Part shown: positions 1 to 7,206 of the stretch, in pieces
Numbering within the stretch: position 1 is the first letter of the stretch
Layout of the letters: the number at the start of each line of letters is the position of its first letter
Source of the DNA: Bacteroidia bacterium
GTDB taxonomy: Bacteria; Bacteroidota; Bacteroidia; Bacteroidales; UBA932
NCBI GenBank assembly: GCA_021153285.1
Contig: JAGKTT010000045.1
Location: 1-14,700 of the forward strand
Reading direction: 5' to 3'
DNA length: 14,700 nt
Translations under genes and position numbers: made by a program
Notes under the pieces: generated by a model
What the model was told of the DNA's origin: nothing
The model's database searches: none
The model's input: only the letters and a program-made list of their open reading frames with translations

Positions 1-119
1 TGTTGTTTAATGGATTTCAGAAGAAGACACAGAAAACGCCAACTAGTGAAATAACAAAGGCATTAAAGATCAAGGAGGAATACTATGAATACAAGCGAAC
101 CAATGATTCAGGACTATGA
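1..119 (+). CDS. HigB/RelE-type toxin, C-terminal end only (5' end outside window)
   Basis: An open frame enters at the left edge (first whole codon at position 3) and stops with TGA at 117-119, giving the last 38 residues of a protein. It contains NGFQKKTQKTP followed by a basic, charged helix (EITKALKIKEEYY). That pattern is typical of the C-terminus of Gp49-like/HigB toxins of the RelE superfamily, which in studied members are mRNA interferases. The frame overlaps the start of the downstream XRE antitoxin gene by 35 bp, matching the toxin-first order of higBA modules. The catalytic part lies outside the window, so activity cannot be judged. The frame is continuous up to its stop, so there is no sign of decay in what is visible. 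Confidence 0.7.
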   Translation, partial: LFNGFQKKTQKTPTSEITKALKIKEEYYEYKRTNDSGL

Positions 120-462
120 TGCAGTCCTTGATGCGCGATATGGAAAGGAGGGGACTCCCAAGCGCCTCAAGTTTGAAGAAGATGCATACGCATATTACAC
201 AGGATTGATCCTCCGTGATGCAAGAAAGGATGCGAAGGTGTCGCAGGCAGAACTGGCGCGTCGCACCCAGACTACCAAGTCGTATATATCGCGTATCGAA
301 AACGGAGTTATAATACCCAGCGTTGCCGTTTTCTATCGGATGATTGCCGCTCTGGGAATGACGGTGGAAATCGTCAGACCTGGAGTCTGCGGATATGGAT
401 ATGCTCCGCAGACAAAATACCTCAGCGAGCCGGAGCAGGCTCCGTATGGGAAGAACAAATAA
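85..462 (+). CDS. XRE-family antitoxin (HigA-like), partner of the upstream toxin
   Basis: This 125-aa protein has a Cro/C1-type helix-turn-helix at about residues 42-95. The HTH is visible as an ILRDARKDAKVSQAELARR helix pair, the recognition helix TTKSYISRIENG, and a closing helix (SVAVFYRMIAALG). The first 40 residues, acidic and aromatic, probably form the toxin-binding arm. The ATG is preceded by AGGAGG at 73-78, an unusually good Shine-Dalgarno for this phylum, which fixes the start even though the toxin frame runs 35 bp into the gene. In higBA systems the antitoxin neutralises the toxin and represses its own operon. The Gly/Tyr-rich tail of about 25 residues after the HTH is longer than in many HigA proteins. 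Autoregulation is inferred from the family, and the operator lies outside the window. Confidence 0.85.
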   Translation: MNTSEPMIQDYDAVLDARYGKEGTPKRLKFEEDAYAYYTGLILRDARKDAKVSQAELARRTQTTKSYISRIENGVIIPSVAVFYRMIAALGMTVEIVRPGVCGYGYAPQTKYLSEPEQAPYGKNK

Positions 463-468
463 AAGATA

Positions 469-498
469 GCGCCCTCCCGATTCACATCGGGAGGGCGC
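469..498. terminator. Perfect 13-bp GC-rich hairpin after the antitoxin gene
   Basis: The arm at 469-481 (GCGCCCTCCCGAT) pairs perfectly with 486-498 across a TCAC loop. It starts 6 bp after the antitoxin stop. No T-run follows on the plus strand, but on the minus strand the hairpin is followed by TATCTTTTATTT. It may therefore end the arg operon transcript, whose last gene stops about 95 bp away, as well as hindering plus-strand transcription. Confidence 0.6.
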
Positions 499-524
499 CG
501 CAATTCTAACCTAAAACTTAACCT

Positions 525-599
525 ATGAAAAAACTATTCGATTTCTTTATAGGCAAATTCTGTACCGGAGTATATTTCGTTCTGATAAATGTTCATTGA
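525..599 (+). CDS. Possible 24-aa hydrophobic small protein or remnant of a gene start
   Basis: ATG at 525 to TGA at 597-599 encodes a 24-residue peptide, MKKLFDFFIGKF followed by CTGVYFVLINVH. It has a positive N-terminus and a strongly hydrophobic, aromatic body that could form one short membrane segment. The upstream stretch TTAACCTATGAAAAAA resembles common Bacteroidales gene starts. The frame runs 7 bp past the argH stop on the opposite strand. No family was recognised. It could be a genuine membrane micro-protein, the broken start of a lost gene, or chance. Confidence 0.25.
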   Translation: MKKLFDFFIGKFCTGVYFVLINVH

Positions 600-1921
600 A
601 ATTTCGCTGCTGTCTCCATTTTGCAGCGGATCTGCTCGGTGCAGAGATTTCCAAGGCTTCCAAGGGAAGTGTGCTTAAGATCTGCAGGAGTCAGTTCTCC
701 GTTGGTTTTGCCAGGAGCTCCCTGATATGAGAATCTACCCTCATTGACTTCTATACCGACAGATTTGTAGGCGTCGCGGAAAGGCATTCCTTCGAGGGTG
801 CGGCGGTTCACTTCTTCGACTGTAAACAGATATTCATAAATCGGGGCTTCCAGGATATTCTCATTGATCCTGATATGCTGGAGCATATAGTCAGCCATAT
901 AGAGGCATTTGTGCATAAGTTCCAGGGCAGGGAAGAGGATGTCCTTCAGCAGCTGGAATTCGCGGTGGTATCCGTGCGGCATATTGCTGCATAGCATCGA
1001 GATCTGACTTTCTGTGGCCAGGATCCTGTTGCAATTGCCCCTCATAATCTCCCAGACGTCAGGATTCTTTTTATGAGGCATAATGCTTGAACCGGTAGTG
1101 AGCTCATCGGGAAACTTGATGAAACCGTAATTCGGGCTCATATACATACAGCAGTCAGATGCAAACTTATTGAGGGTCAACGCTATCGCTCCCATTGCCG
1201 ATGCTACGGCACGCTCAGATTTTCCACGGCTCAGCTGAGCGGCCACGACATTATAATCCAGGCTTCCGAAGTCCAGCAGATCTGTAGTCATCTGACGGTC
1301 CAGAGGGAAGGAACTTCCATATCCGGCTGCAGAACCAAGAGGATTCTGGTCGGTTACATTGAAAGCCCCGCGGAGCATATACATATCGTCAGCAAGTGCC
1401 TCAGCGTAGGCTCCGAACCACAGACCGAATGATGAAGGCATCGCGACCTGACCGTGAGTATATCCCGGCAGAAGCACATCCTTATGTTTTTCGCTCAATG
1501 ACTGAAGTGTATGGAACAGCTGCAGAACCTCATTCCGCAGGGTCAGTACCTCGTCTTTCAGGAATAGTTTTACATCCACGAGCACCTGGTCGTTACGGGA
1601 ACGTCCCGAATGAATCTTCTTTCCGATATCCCCAAGGCGACGTGTCAGCAGAAGCTCCACCTGTGAATGGATATCCTCCACATCATCTTCCAGAACAAAT
1701 TCTCCTGTATTGATTTCGCTCAAAATCCTATCCAAGGCTTCTGTCAATATCACCAGCTCTTCAGACGTCAACAATCCTATCGATTCCAGCATCCTGATAT
1801 GTGCCTTCGAACCGATGACGTCATATTTAGCCAGACGCATATCCAGAATCCGGTCATTTCCTACTGTAAAATCCTCCACCAGTTCAGTCGCCTGAACTCC
1901 TTTACTCCATAATGTGCTCAT
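593..1921 (-). CDS. argH: Argininosuccinate lyase
   Basis: This enzyme splits argininosuccinate into arginine and fumarate, the last step of arginine synthesis, as a cytosolic homotetramer. The 442-residue length is normal for the fumarase/aspartase superfamily. Conserved blocks are in order: HSGRSRNDQ at 104-112, YTHGQ at 154-158, and the signature loop GSSIMPHKKNPD at 277-288, which carries the catalytic serine region. The ATG at 1921-1919 overlaps the stop of the upstream deacylase gene in an ATGA, so the two are translationally coupled. It is the last gene of the minus-strand arginine cluster. The 13-bp hairpin at 469-498 with its minus-strand T-run is the likely transcript end. The C-terminus ends KMETAAKFQ without obvious truncation. 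Confidence 0.97.
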   Translation of the reverse strand: MSTLWSKGVQATELVEDFTVGNDRILDMRLAKYDVIGSKAHIRMLESIGLLTSEELVILTEALDRILSEINTGEFVLEDDVEDIHSQVELLLTRRLGDIGKKIHSGRSRNDQVLVDVKLFLKDEVLTLRNEVLQLFHTLQSLSEKHKDVLLPGYTHGQVAMPSSFGLWFGAYAEALADDMYMLRGAFNVTDQNPLGSAAGYGSSFPLDRQMTTDLLDFGSLDYNVVAAQLSRGKSERAVASAMGAIALTLNKFASDCCMYMSPNYGFIKFPDELTTGSSIMPHKKNPDVWEIMRGNCNRILATESQISMLCSNMPHGYHREFQLLKDILFPALELMHKCLYMADYMLQHIRINENILEAPIYEYLFTVEEVNRRTLEGMPFRDAYKSVGIEVNEGRFSYQGAPGKTNGELTPADLKHTSLGSLGNLCTEQIRCKMETAAKFQ

Positions 1922-2979
1922 AGATTCTTTATAAATTCAATATATGTTTCTATTCCATTTCTGATTTCTTCGACAAATACAAACTCGTCCTTTCTATGTG
2001 ATCTTGCAGAATCTCCCGGTCCCATCTTCAATGCATCACATCCGATCCTCATCCAATCCGATGTCGTCGGAGAAGAAAATGTCTCGATTCCCAATCTTTC
2101 TGCTACCTTCTGAAGAGGGGAGTCTTCGAATGTCGCGCTGGAGCGATTGGCCAGATTCCTTGGTCTTAGCTCGCTTTCGCAGATTTCCTGAAGTTCGGCG
2201 AGAATCTCTTCATTGTTGTATTTCTCTGTCGGACGGATGTCTATCACGAAGTCGCAACGGTCCGGGACCACATTGTGAGCAGTGCCGGCATTGATCTGAG
2301 TGATATTGAGATTGACCTTTCCCATTCTCGCTGAAATCTTGTCGAAGTTATGCTTTCGCAGCTTTTCGACATCTTCCAATGCCTTGTATAGCGCATTGCA
2401 CCCTTCGTTTCTGGCCGCGTGTCCGCTGACTCCGTGGGCTGTTGCATCTATCACCAGCAATCCTCTTTCCGAGGTCGCCGCCTTCATTCCGGTCGGTTCT
2501 CCGATAATGGCGAAATCGACCTTTCGTGCCAGTTCCGGCCACAGTCCCGTCATTCCGCCTGTTCCCGATCTCTCTTCCTCGCAGGTCAATACCAGGATCA
2601 GATTTCTGCCAGCGGCACAATGACTGCAGAAGTGCCTGTATGCACCTATCATTGACACCACTGATGCTCCGTCATCATTGCTTCCAAGCCCTTGAACCAT
2701 ATCTTCCGGGCAATTTTCAGGCTTGTACGGGTCGAAACTGTATTCAGGACTCGGGCTTACTGTATCAATATGGGCACAAAGCATCAGTGTCGGCTTGTCC
2801 GCATTTGTGATATTCTCCGCAATGATATTGTTTCCAATGCGTTGATGCTCAATCTTTCTCGCTCTCAGCCAGGAACAGATATGACTGCACACCGCATCCT
2901 CCTCGAAAGAAGGTGACGGTATAGCTATCATTTCCCTCAGCAGGTTTACTGCGTCTTCAGTAAGGCGATTTATATCCAT
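1918..2979 (-). CDS. argE: M20-family N-acyl-ornithine/citrulline deacylase (ArgE/DapE-like)
   Basis: This 353-aa metallohydrolase of the M20 (ArgE/DapE/ACY1) family has metal-ligand motifs AHIDTV (H70, D72), GSNDDG (D102), the catalytic EEE pair at 134-136, GEPTG (E161) and a C-terminal SARSH (last metal histidine). Residues of about 170-290 form the inserted dimerisation domain (HGVSGHAARNEG). By position between argB and argH, and given the succinylornithine-type carbamoyltransferase nearby, it probably removes the acyl group (succinyl rather than acetyl) from N-acylcitrulline to give citrulline. The exact acyl specificity is inferred. It starts one base after the argB stop and ends overlapping the argH start by 4 bp. 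DapE (succinyl-diaminopimelate) activity is the alternative and is less likely in this cluster. Confidence 0.88.
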   Translation of the reverse strand: MDINRLTEDAVNLLREMIAIPSPSFEEDAVCSHICSWLRARKIEHQRIGNNIIAENITNADKPTLMLCAHIDTVSPSPEYSFDPYKPENCPEDMVQGLGSNDDGASVVSMIGAYRHFCSHCAAGRNLILVLTCEEERSGTGGMTGLWPELARKVDFAIIGEPTGMKAATSERGLLVIDATAHGVSGHAARNEGCNALYKALEDVEKLRKHNFDKISARMGKVNLNITQINAGTAHNVVPDRCDFVIDIRPTEKYNNEEILAELQEICESELRPRNLANRSSATFEDSPLQKVAERLGIETFSSPTTSDWMRIGCDALKMGPGDSARSHRKDEFVFVEEIRNGIETYIEFIKNL

Positions 2980-2980
2980 T

Positions 2981-3844
2981 TTATATTAGAATTGTACCTT
3001 TGTCGTTAAGCAGATTCCTTGCGTGCTTGATCACCACTCTGGCCACTCCGCTGTCTATTGCCTTGAATGAATTGGTCAGTTTCGGAATCATTCCGTCTGC
3101 GACAATTCCTTCTTCTTTCAGCTGGGCAAACTTTTCTTTGTCGATTTCAGGAATCACGCTTGCATCATCATCCTTGTCATATAGCACCCCATCCTTTTCG
3201 AAGCAATATATCAGATCGGTTTCGTGAGTAAGTCTGCCGTCATCGCAGCAATGGGTACATTCTTCGCAACGGCAGCATACCTCTCGTGGTGAACGGTATC
3301 TATAATTGGCCATTGCAACGGCAATTGATGATGCTATAGTGTCTGCGTTGGTATTCAGTAAGTTACCCTTTCCGTCGTGGTTTATCGCATTGAAGACCGG
3401 GATAATTCCCCTGGACAGAAGAGAGTATATGAAGGGGGCGTTAACACTCTGGGCCGAAACATCTCCTACATATCCGTAGTCTATATCTTTTCCAAGACTA
3501 TCGACATATACCGGAGGTCTCTTATCGGCCTTTATGGCATTCCCATCCGCTCCTGTCAGACCTATTGCATTGCAGCCTTGAGCCTGAAGCATTGCTGTGA
3601 TGTTCTTGTTGCACCAGCCTGCATAAACCATTGTCACTACTTTCAAGGAGGCCTCGTCCGTGACCCTTCTTCCTTCGATCATCAATGGCGTCATTCCCAT
3701 AGCCTTCTGCATCTGGCTTGCCATCACTCCGCCACCGTGCACAAGTATCTTCATTCCCGGCATTGCCGCGAAATCCTTGACAAATTCCCTCAACAGCTCG
3801 GGATTGTCCACAACATTTCCCCCTATTTTTATGACTTTGATCAT
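2981..3844 (-). CDS. argB: N-acyl-glutamate kinase with a cysteine-rich insertion
   Basis: This amino acid kinase family member phosphorylates N-acetyl- (here perhaps N-succinyl-) glutamate. Motifs are KIGGN (K6, phosphate binding), LVHGGG (34-39), GRRVT (58-62, substrate arginine R60), NTNADT (164-169) and DGMIPKL (250-256, catalytic-site K255). At 287 aa it is about 30 residues longer than the roughly 257 residues I recall for Bacteroides ArgB. The extra length sits at about 180-207, between the helix after NADT and the strand LIYCFEKDGV, and holds six cysteines (C190, C191, C193, C196, C199, C200) plus H198 and H207. The reading frame on both sides is intact. It lies 25 bp after argF' and 1 bp before the deacylase gene. 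The insertion looks like a metal-binding or redox module; its function is unknown. Confidence 0.95.
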   Translation of the reverse strand: MIKVIKIGGNVVDNPELLREFVKDFAAMPGMKILVHGGGVMASQMQKAMGMTPLMIEGRRVTDEASLKVVTMVYAGWCNKNITAMLQAQGCNAIGLTGADGNAIKADKRPPVYVDSLGKDIDYGYVGDVSAQSVNAPFIYSLLSRGIIPVFNAINHDGKGNLLNTNADTIASSIAVAMANYRYRSPREVCCRCEECTHCCDDGRLTHETDLIYCFEKDGVLYDKDDDASVIPEIDKEKFAQLKEEGIVADGMIPKLTNSFKAIDSGVARVVIKHARNLLNDKGTILI

Positions 3845-3869
3845 TGTTTGTTATCTATGTTGCTGATAT

Positions 3870-4823
3870 TTACAACTCACGCAGAATTTCCTTCAGGATA
3901 GTCTGGGCAGAGACCACGCGGTTGGCAGCCTCCGGGATGACGAGTGACTGAGGACTTTCTATCACGTCATCGGTCACGATCATATTTCTACGTACAGGCA
4001 GACAATGCATAAAGAAGGCATTATTGGTCAATCCCATCTTTTCTGCATCCACTGTCCAGTCACGGTCTGTGCAGAGAATCTTACCGTAATTCTCTCCTGA
4101 ATATGCCGACCAGTTCTTGGCGTAAATGAAATCCGCCCCTTCGAAAGCCTTTCTCTGGTCGTATTCTATACGCGCACGGCCTGTGAATGCCGGGTCAAGC
4201 TCGTATCCGTGAGGGTGTGTGATAACGAATTCGTAATCGGTCATATTGATTCCTTCTGCAAAGGAATTCGGAACTGCCTGTGGAAGAGCTTTAGGGTGCG
4301 GAGCCCAGGTCATAACTATCTTAGGCTTCTCGACTTTCTTATATTCCTCGATGGTGATCAGGTCTGCGAATGTCTGGAGCGGGTGTCTTGTAGCTGCCTC
4401 CATACTGAATACCGGCTTGCCTGAATATTTTATGAACTGATTGATGATCACCTCGTTATAGTCGTCCTCCTTGCTCTCGAACTTTGCAAAGGCGCGCACT
4501 CCGATCACATCGCAATAACTTCCCATCACTGGTATTGCTTCCAGAAGATGCTCCGGTTTGTCGCTGTCCATAATTACTCCTCTCTCGGTCTCCAGTTTCC
4601 AAGCTCCCTGATTTACGTCCAGCACGATGACATTCATTCCAAGATTCAATGCTGCCTTCTGAGTGCTGAGGCGCGTACGGAGACTTGAGTTGAAGAAAAT
4701 CATCAGCAGAGTCTTCTTTCTGCCAAGCTCCTGGTCAGCGAAAGGGTTTTCCTTTACATATTTTGCCGCCTTCAGAGCCTCTGAGAGGTCTGTCAGCTGT
4801 GTTATCGAGGTAAAATGTTTCAT
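3870..4823 (-). CDS. argF': N-succinylornithine carbamoyltransferase
   Basis: It transfers a carbamoyl group to N-succinylornithine, giving N-succinylcitrulline. The sequence closely follows the structurally characterised Bacteroides fragilis enzyme: carbamoyl-phosphate loop NSSLRTRLS, INQGAWKLETERGVI-type block (VNQGAWKLE here), DKPEHLLEAIPVMG, MEAATRHPLQ, and HCLPVRRN near the C-terminus. With the ATG at 4823 the proline of DKPEH is residue 90, the same number as the Pro90 reported to set succinyl rather than acetyl preference, where acetylornithine enzymes have glutamate. That supports both the substrate and the start. The frame extends 18 bp upstream to a TTG (4841), rejected because the ATG at 4823 gives a 4-bp ATGA overlap with the argD stop and a preceding GGAAAG. 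Length is 317 aa. Confidence 0.95.
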   Translation of the reverse strand: MKHFTSITQLTDLSEALKAAKYVKENPFADQELGRKKTLLMIFFNSSLRTRLSTQKAALNLGMNVIVLDVNQGAWKLETERGVIMDSDKPEHLLEAIPVMGSYCDVIGVRAFAKFESKEDDYNEVIINQFIKYSGKPVFSMEAATRHPLQTFADLITIEEYKKVEKPKIVMTWAPHPKALPQAVPNSFAEGINMTDYEFVITHPHGYELDPAFTGRARIEYDQRKAFEGADFIYAKNWSAYSGENYGKILCTDRDWTVDAEKMGLTNNAFFMHCLPVRRNMIVTDDVIESPQSLVIPEAANRVVSAQTILKEILREL

Positions 4824-5944
4824 AATGTCAGTTCTTTCCAAGCGTTTACAAATGATTCTGCAGTCTCTTGTGATACGGTCAATGAAGGAAGCAGACGGAT
4901 TACCTGTGCTCCGGCCGCTCCTGTGAAGAAATGTTTCTCGAATAGCAGTCTGTCACGCAATCCGACATACTCATCTCTCAGTTCAAGACCGATCATCAGG
5001 CCTTTCCCTCGGTATTCCTTCAATGCCTTGTCATCGCAGAAAGCCATAGTGAAATACTCTCCAATTTTAGCAGCGTTCTCTACAAGATGTTCATTATCGA
5101 TGATATCCAATACTGCAAGAGCGGCAGTACAAGCCAGATGATTACCTCCGAAAGTTGTTCCCAGCATACCATATGAAGCCTTGATGGCTGGAGATATCAG
5201 AATACCTCCGATCGGGAAACCGTTACCCATTCCCTTCGCCATAGTGATGATGTCAGCGCGGACTCCATAATGCTGATGCGCGAAGAATTTGCCTGTACGA
5301 CCATATCCCGACTGTATTTCGTCCAGAATCAGCAGACAACCATACTTGTCACATAGAAGACGCAACCCGTTTATGAATTCCTCGGTCGGCTCGTAAATAC
5401 CAGCCACTCCCTGGATTCCTTCAATGATTACTGCCGCAAAACCTCCCCTTGAAAGCTCATTGTCAACAGCTTCAAGATCATTCAGCGGAGCAAAGACAAT
5501 ATTGTCCGTTGCATTGAATGGAGCCTGTATCTTAGGATTGTCAGTTGCTGCCACAGCTCCGGATGTCCTGCCGTGGAATGCCTTGCGGAATGCCAGGACC
5601 CTGGCTTTTCCTGTATGGAAAGACGCTACCTTCAGAGCATTTTCATTGGCCTCTGCACCGCTGTTGCAGAGAAAAAGAGAATAATCGTCGTACCCGCATA
5701 TTCTTCCCAATCTCTGAGCCAGATCCCTCTGCAGAGAATTCTGTACTGCATTTGAATAAAATCCCAGCTTTCCGAGCTGCTCGGAAATCATCTTTACATA
5801 ATGCGGATGACAGTGTCCCACAGAAATAACTGCGTGACCTCCGTAAAGATCGGTGTATTCCGCTCCATCCTTATCCCAAAGCTTAGTATCCAAGCCCCTC
5901 ACCGGCTCGATATCCCAAAGCTTATATACTTCAAATAAATTCAT
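4820..5944 (-). CDS. argD: N-acylornithine aminotransferase (PLP-dependent, class III)
   Basis: This enzyme converts N-acyl-glutamate semialdehyde and glutamate to N-acyl-ornithine and 2-oxoglutarate. The 374-aa protein has the class-III aminotransferase pattern: NSGAEAN (94-100, phosphate loop), FHGRTSG (123-129), IEGIQG (E175), LDEIQSGYGRTG (207-218, the aspartate that contacts the PLP nitrogen) and MAKGMGNG with the Schiff-base lysine K237. It overlaps argF' by 4 bp (ATGA). Its upstream side is the 275-bp structured gap after argC. I found no TAnnTTTG box reading toward argD in that gap, so it is probably transcribed from the upstream operon promoter, with the hairpins affecting mRNA stability or read-through. 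LysJ or GabT function is less likely given the context. Confidence 0.95.
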   Translation of the reverse strand: MNLFEVYKLWDIEPVRGLDTKLWDKDGAEYTDLYGGHAVISVGHCHPHYVKMISEQLGKLGFYSNAVQNSLQRDLAQRLGRICGYDDYSLFLCNSGAEANENALKVASFHTGKARVLAFRKAFHGRTSGAVAATDNPKIQAPFNATDNIVFAPLNDLEAVDNELSRGGFAAVIIEGIQGVAGIYEPTEEFINGLRLLCDKYGCLLILDEIQSGYGRTGKFFAHQHYGVRADIITMAKGMGNGFPIGGILISPAIKASYGMLGTTFGGNHLACTAALAVLDIIDNEHLVENAAKIGEYFTMAFCDDKALKEYRGKGLMIGLELRDEYVGLRDRLLFEKHFFTGAAGAQVIRLLPSLTVSQETAESFVNAWKELTL

Positions 5945-5960
5945 ATTTCATTCGGATCGG

Positions 5961-6025
5961 GTGCCATTGCTGCTTCGATGTTTTGCAAACATCTCGCTGA
6001 CGCGAATGGCACGGCGCTGATTCGC
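5961..6025. repeat. Inverted-repeat block with a nested hairpin and a competing stem
   Basis: GTGCCATT (5961-5968) pairs with AATGGCAC (6005-6012). Inside it GATGTTT (5977-5983) pairs with AAACATC (5987-5993) over a TGC loop. A second, mutually exclusive stem pairs GCGAAT (6002-6007) with ATTCGC (6020-6025). The argC-argD mRNA can therefore take two alternative folds here. Confidence 0.65.
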
Positions 6026-6115
6026 CCTTATTACTATTAAGGTAAACTATACTTATATTATTACTCTCGTGTTTTTTAAGGTATTCGTATCACGGCTCCT
6101 TCTGCTGGTAAAGGA

Positions 6116-6213
6116 GGTAGGCTTTAGTGCGGAATCGGCATCTTGCCACCCCCGGCTAGGGGGAGGGGCCCACTCGTAGAGTGGGAGGGGGCCGATGTAG
6201 TACAAAGCCTGCC
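6116..6213. repeat. Nested palindromic element, REP/MITE-like
   Basis: Three layers of inverted repeat are visible. The outermost stem is AGGCTTT (6119-6125) with AAAGCCT (6204-6210), extended by GT-tolerant pairing. The middle stem is ATCGGC (6134-6139) with GCCGAT (6191-6196). Two GC-rich hairpins lie inside: CCCCC (6149-6153) with GGGGG (6159-6163), and CCCACTC (6169-6175) with GAGTGGG (6179-6185) over a GTA loop. The composition (runs of G and C) is unlike the flanking genes, which suggests an inserted intergenic repeat. Confidence 0.65.
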
Positions 6214-6219
6214 GACTGT

Positions 6220-7206
6220 TTAAAAAGCAGAAGGCTTGAGGCGAAGGCCGGTGTCTTCCGGCAGCCCGAACATAAGGTTCATATTCTGCACCGCCTGTCC
6301 TGCTGCACCCTTCACCAGATTATCAATAGCTGAAGCAATATGCACATATCCCTCGTGTACCTCCACGTGAACCAGTCCCTTGTTCGTATTCACTACCTCC
6401 TTCATCGAAATTCCCTCCGCACTATGGAAAACAAAAGGCGACTGGGCATAATAATCTTCAAAAATCTTCCTGTAATCCTCCTCGGAAACTCCCTCCACAG
6501 CCCTCGTATACACACTTGCAAAGATTCCTCTGGCAAAATCCCCTCTCAGAGGTACAAAATTCACCACCGGATTTAATGCCTGCTCCGCTACCCTCGCCAG
6601 ATTCTGCCTGATCTCTGCCAGATGCTGATGACTGAACAATTTGTAAATAGAAATATTGTCGCTTCTATAGCTGAAATGTGTAGTTTCACCAGGTTTCTTT
6701 CCTGCTCCAGTCGATCCTGTGATGGCAGTCACGTGTATCTCGTCAACAATAAGGCCAGCAGCTGCCAATGGTAATGTAGCCAGCTGGATAGCGGTAGCAA
6801 AGCATCCCGGATTAGCCACATCGTGGGCTTTGCGCACAGAATCGCGCGCACTCTCACACAGACCATAAACGAAATGCCTTCCGGCGTAATCACCATCCAG
6901 CCTGAAATCATTTCCCAGATCGATGATCCTGCACTCAGGCTTGATCTCGTGAGTATCGACGAACTGCCTTGAAATACCGTGTCCCAGACAAAGGAAAATC
7001 ACATCCGGGTCATTCAGCTCCTTTCCGAAACAAAGATCAGTCTCACCGATCAGATCCCTATGAACCGAGGCCACAGGAGTACCCTCCGAAGAAGTAGTTG
7101 TCGCGGCTACAATCTCCACAGCTGGATGGTTCAGCAATATCCTGAACAACTCTCCACCGGTGTATCCCGTACCTCCGGCTATCGCCACCCGGATCTTTTT
7201 ATTCAT
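6220..7206 (-). CDS. argC: N-acyl-gamma-glutamyl-phosphate reductase
   Basis: It reduces the ArgB product with NADPH to N-acyl-glutamate semialdehyde. The 328-aa protein has the Rossmann nucleotide loop GGTGYTG (11-17) and the catalytic ANPGCFAT with C135. Further on are the SGTTGAGK-like GSTGAGKKPGE and the FVPLRGDFARGI stretch of the substrate-binding region, where many ArgC proteins have HxxPMxRG. Two active-site-region histidines (FSYRSDN through FSHQHLAEI) are present. The ATG at 7206 overlaps the argG stop by 8 bp, so the two are coupled. Downstream is the structured 275-bp gap before argD. Nothing suggests truncation. Confidence 0.96.
   Translation of the reverse strand: MNKKIRVAIAGGTGYTGGELFRILLNHPAVEIVAATTTSSEGTPVASVHRDLIGETDLCFGKELNDPDVIFLCLGHGISRQFVDTHEIKPECRIIDLGNDFRLDGDYAGRHFVYGLCESARDSVRKAHDVANPGCFATAIQLATLPLAAAGLIVDEIHVTAITGSTGAGKKPGETTHFSYRSDNISIYKLFSHQHLAEIRQNLARVAEQALNPVVNFVPLRGDFARGIFASVYTRAVEGVSEEDYRKIFEDYYAQSPFVFHSAEGISMKEVVNTNKGLVHVEVHEGYVHIASAIDNLVKGAAGQAVQNMNLMFGLPEDTGLRLKPSAF

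Larger units (their letters stand above)
5945..6219. other. 275-bp non-coding gap inside the arg cluster
   Basis: The gap lies between argC and argD, in a cluster where other junctions overlap or are at most 25 bp. It contains two folded inverted-repeat blocks (5961-6025 and 6116-6213), an AT-rich spacer (about 6028-6080) and a small 6-bp stem (CTCCTT at 6096-6101 with AAGGAG at 6111-6116). No open frame of note and no recognisable promoter were found. Confidence 0.8.

Noticed and set aside
469..498. Possible CRISPR repeat or attachment site
   Set aside because: It is a single palindrome with no second copy in the window; hairpin/terminator is the simpler reading.
2348..2620. Minus-strand 90-codon frame inside the deacylase gene
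   Set aside because: It overlaps the conserved M20 protein in another frame and shows no recognisable domain.
5961..6025. Integron attC-like site
   Set aside because: The stems lack the attC core inverted sequences (GTTRRRY/RYYYAAC), and no cassette or integrase is present.
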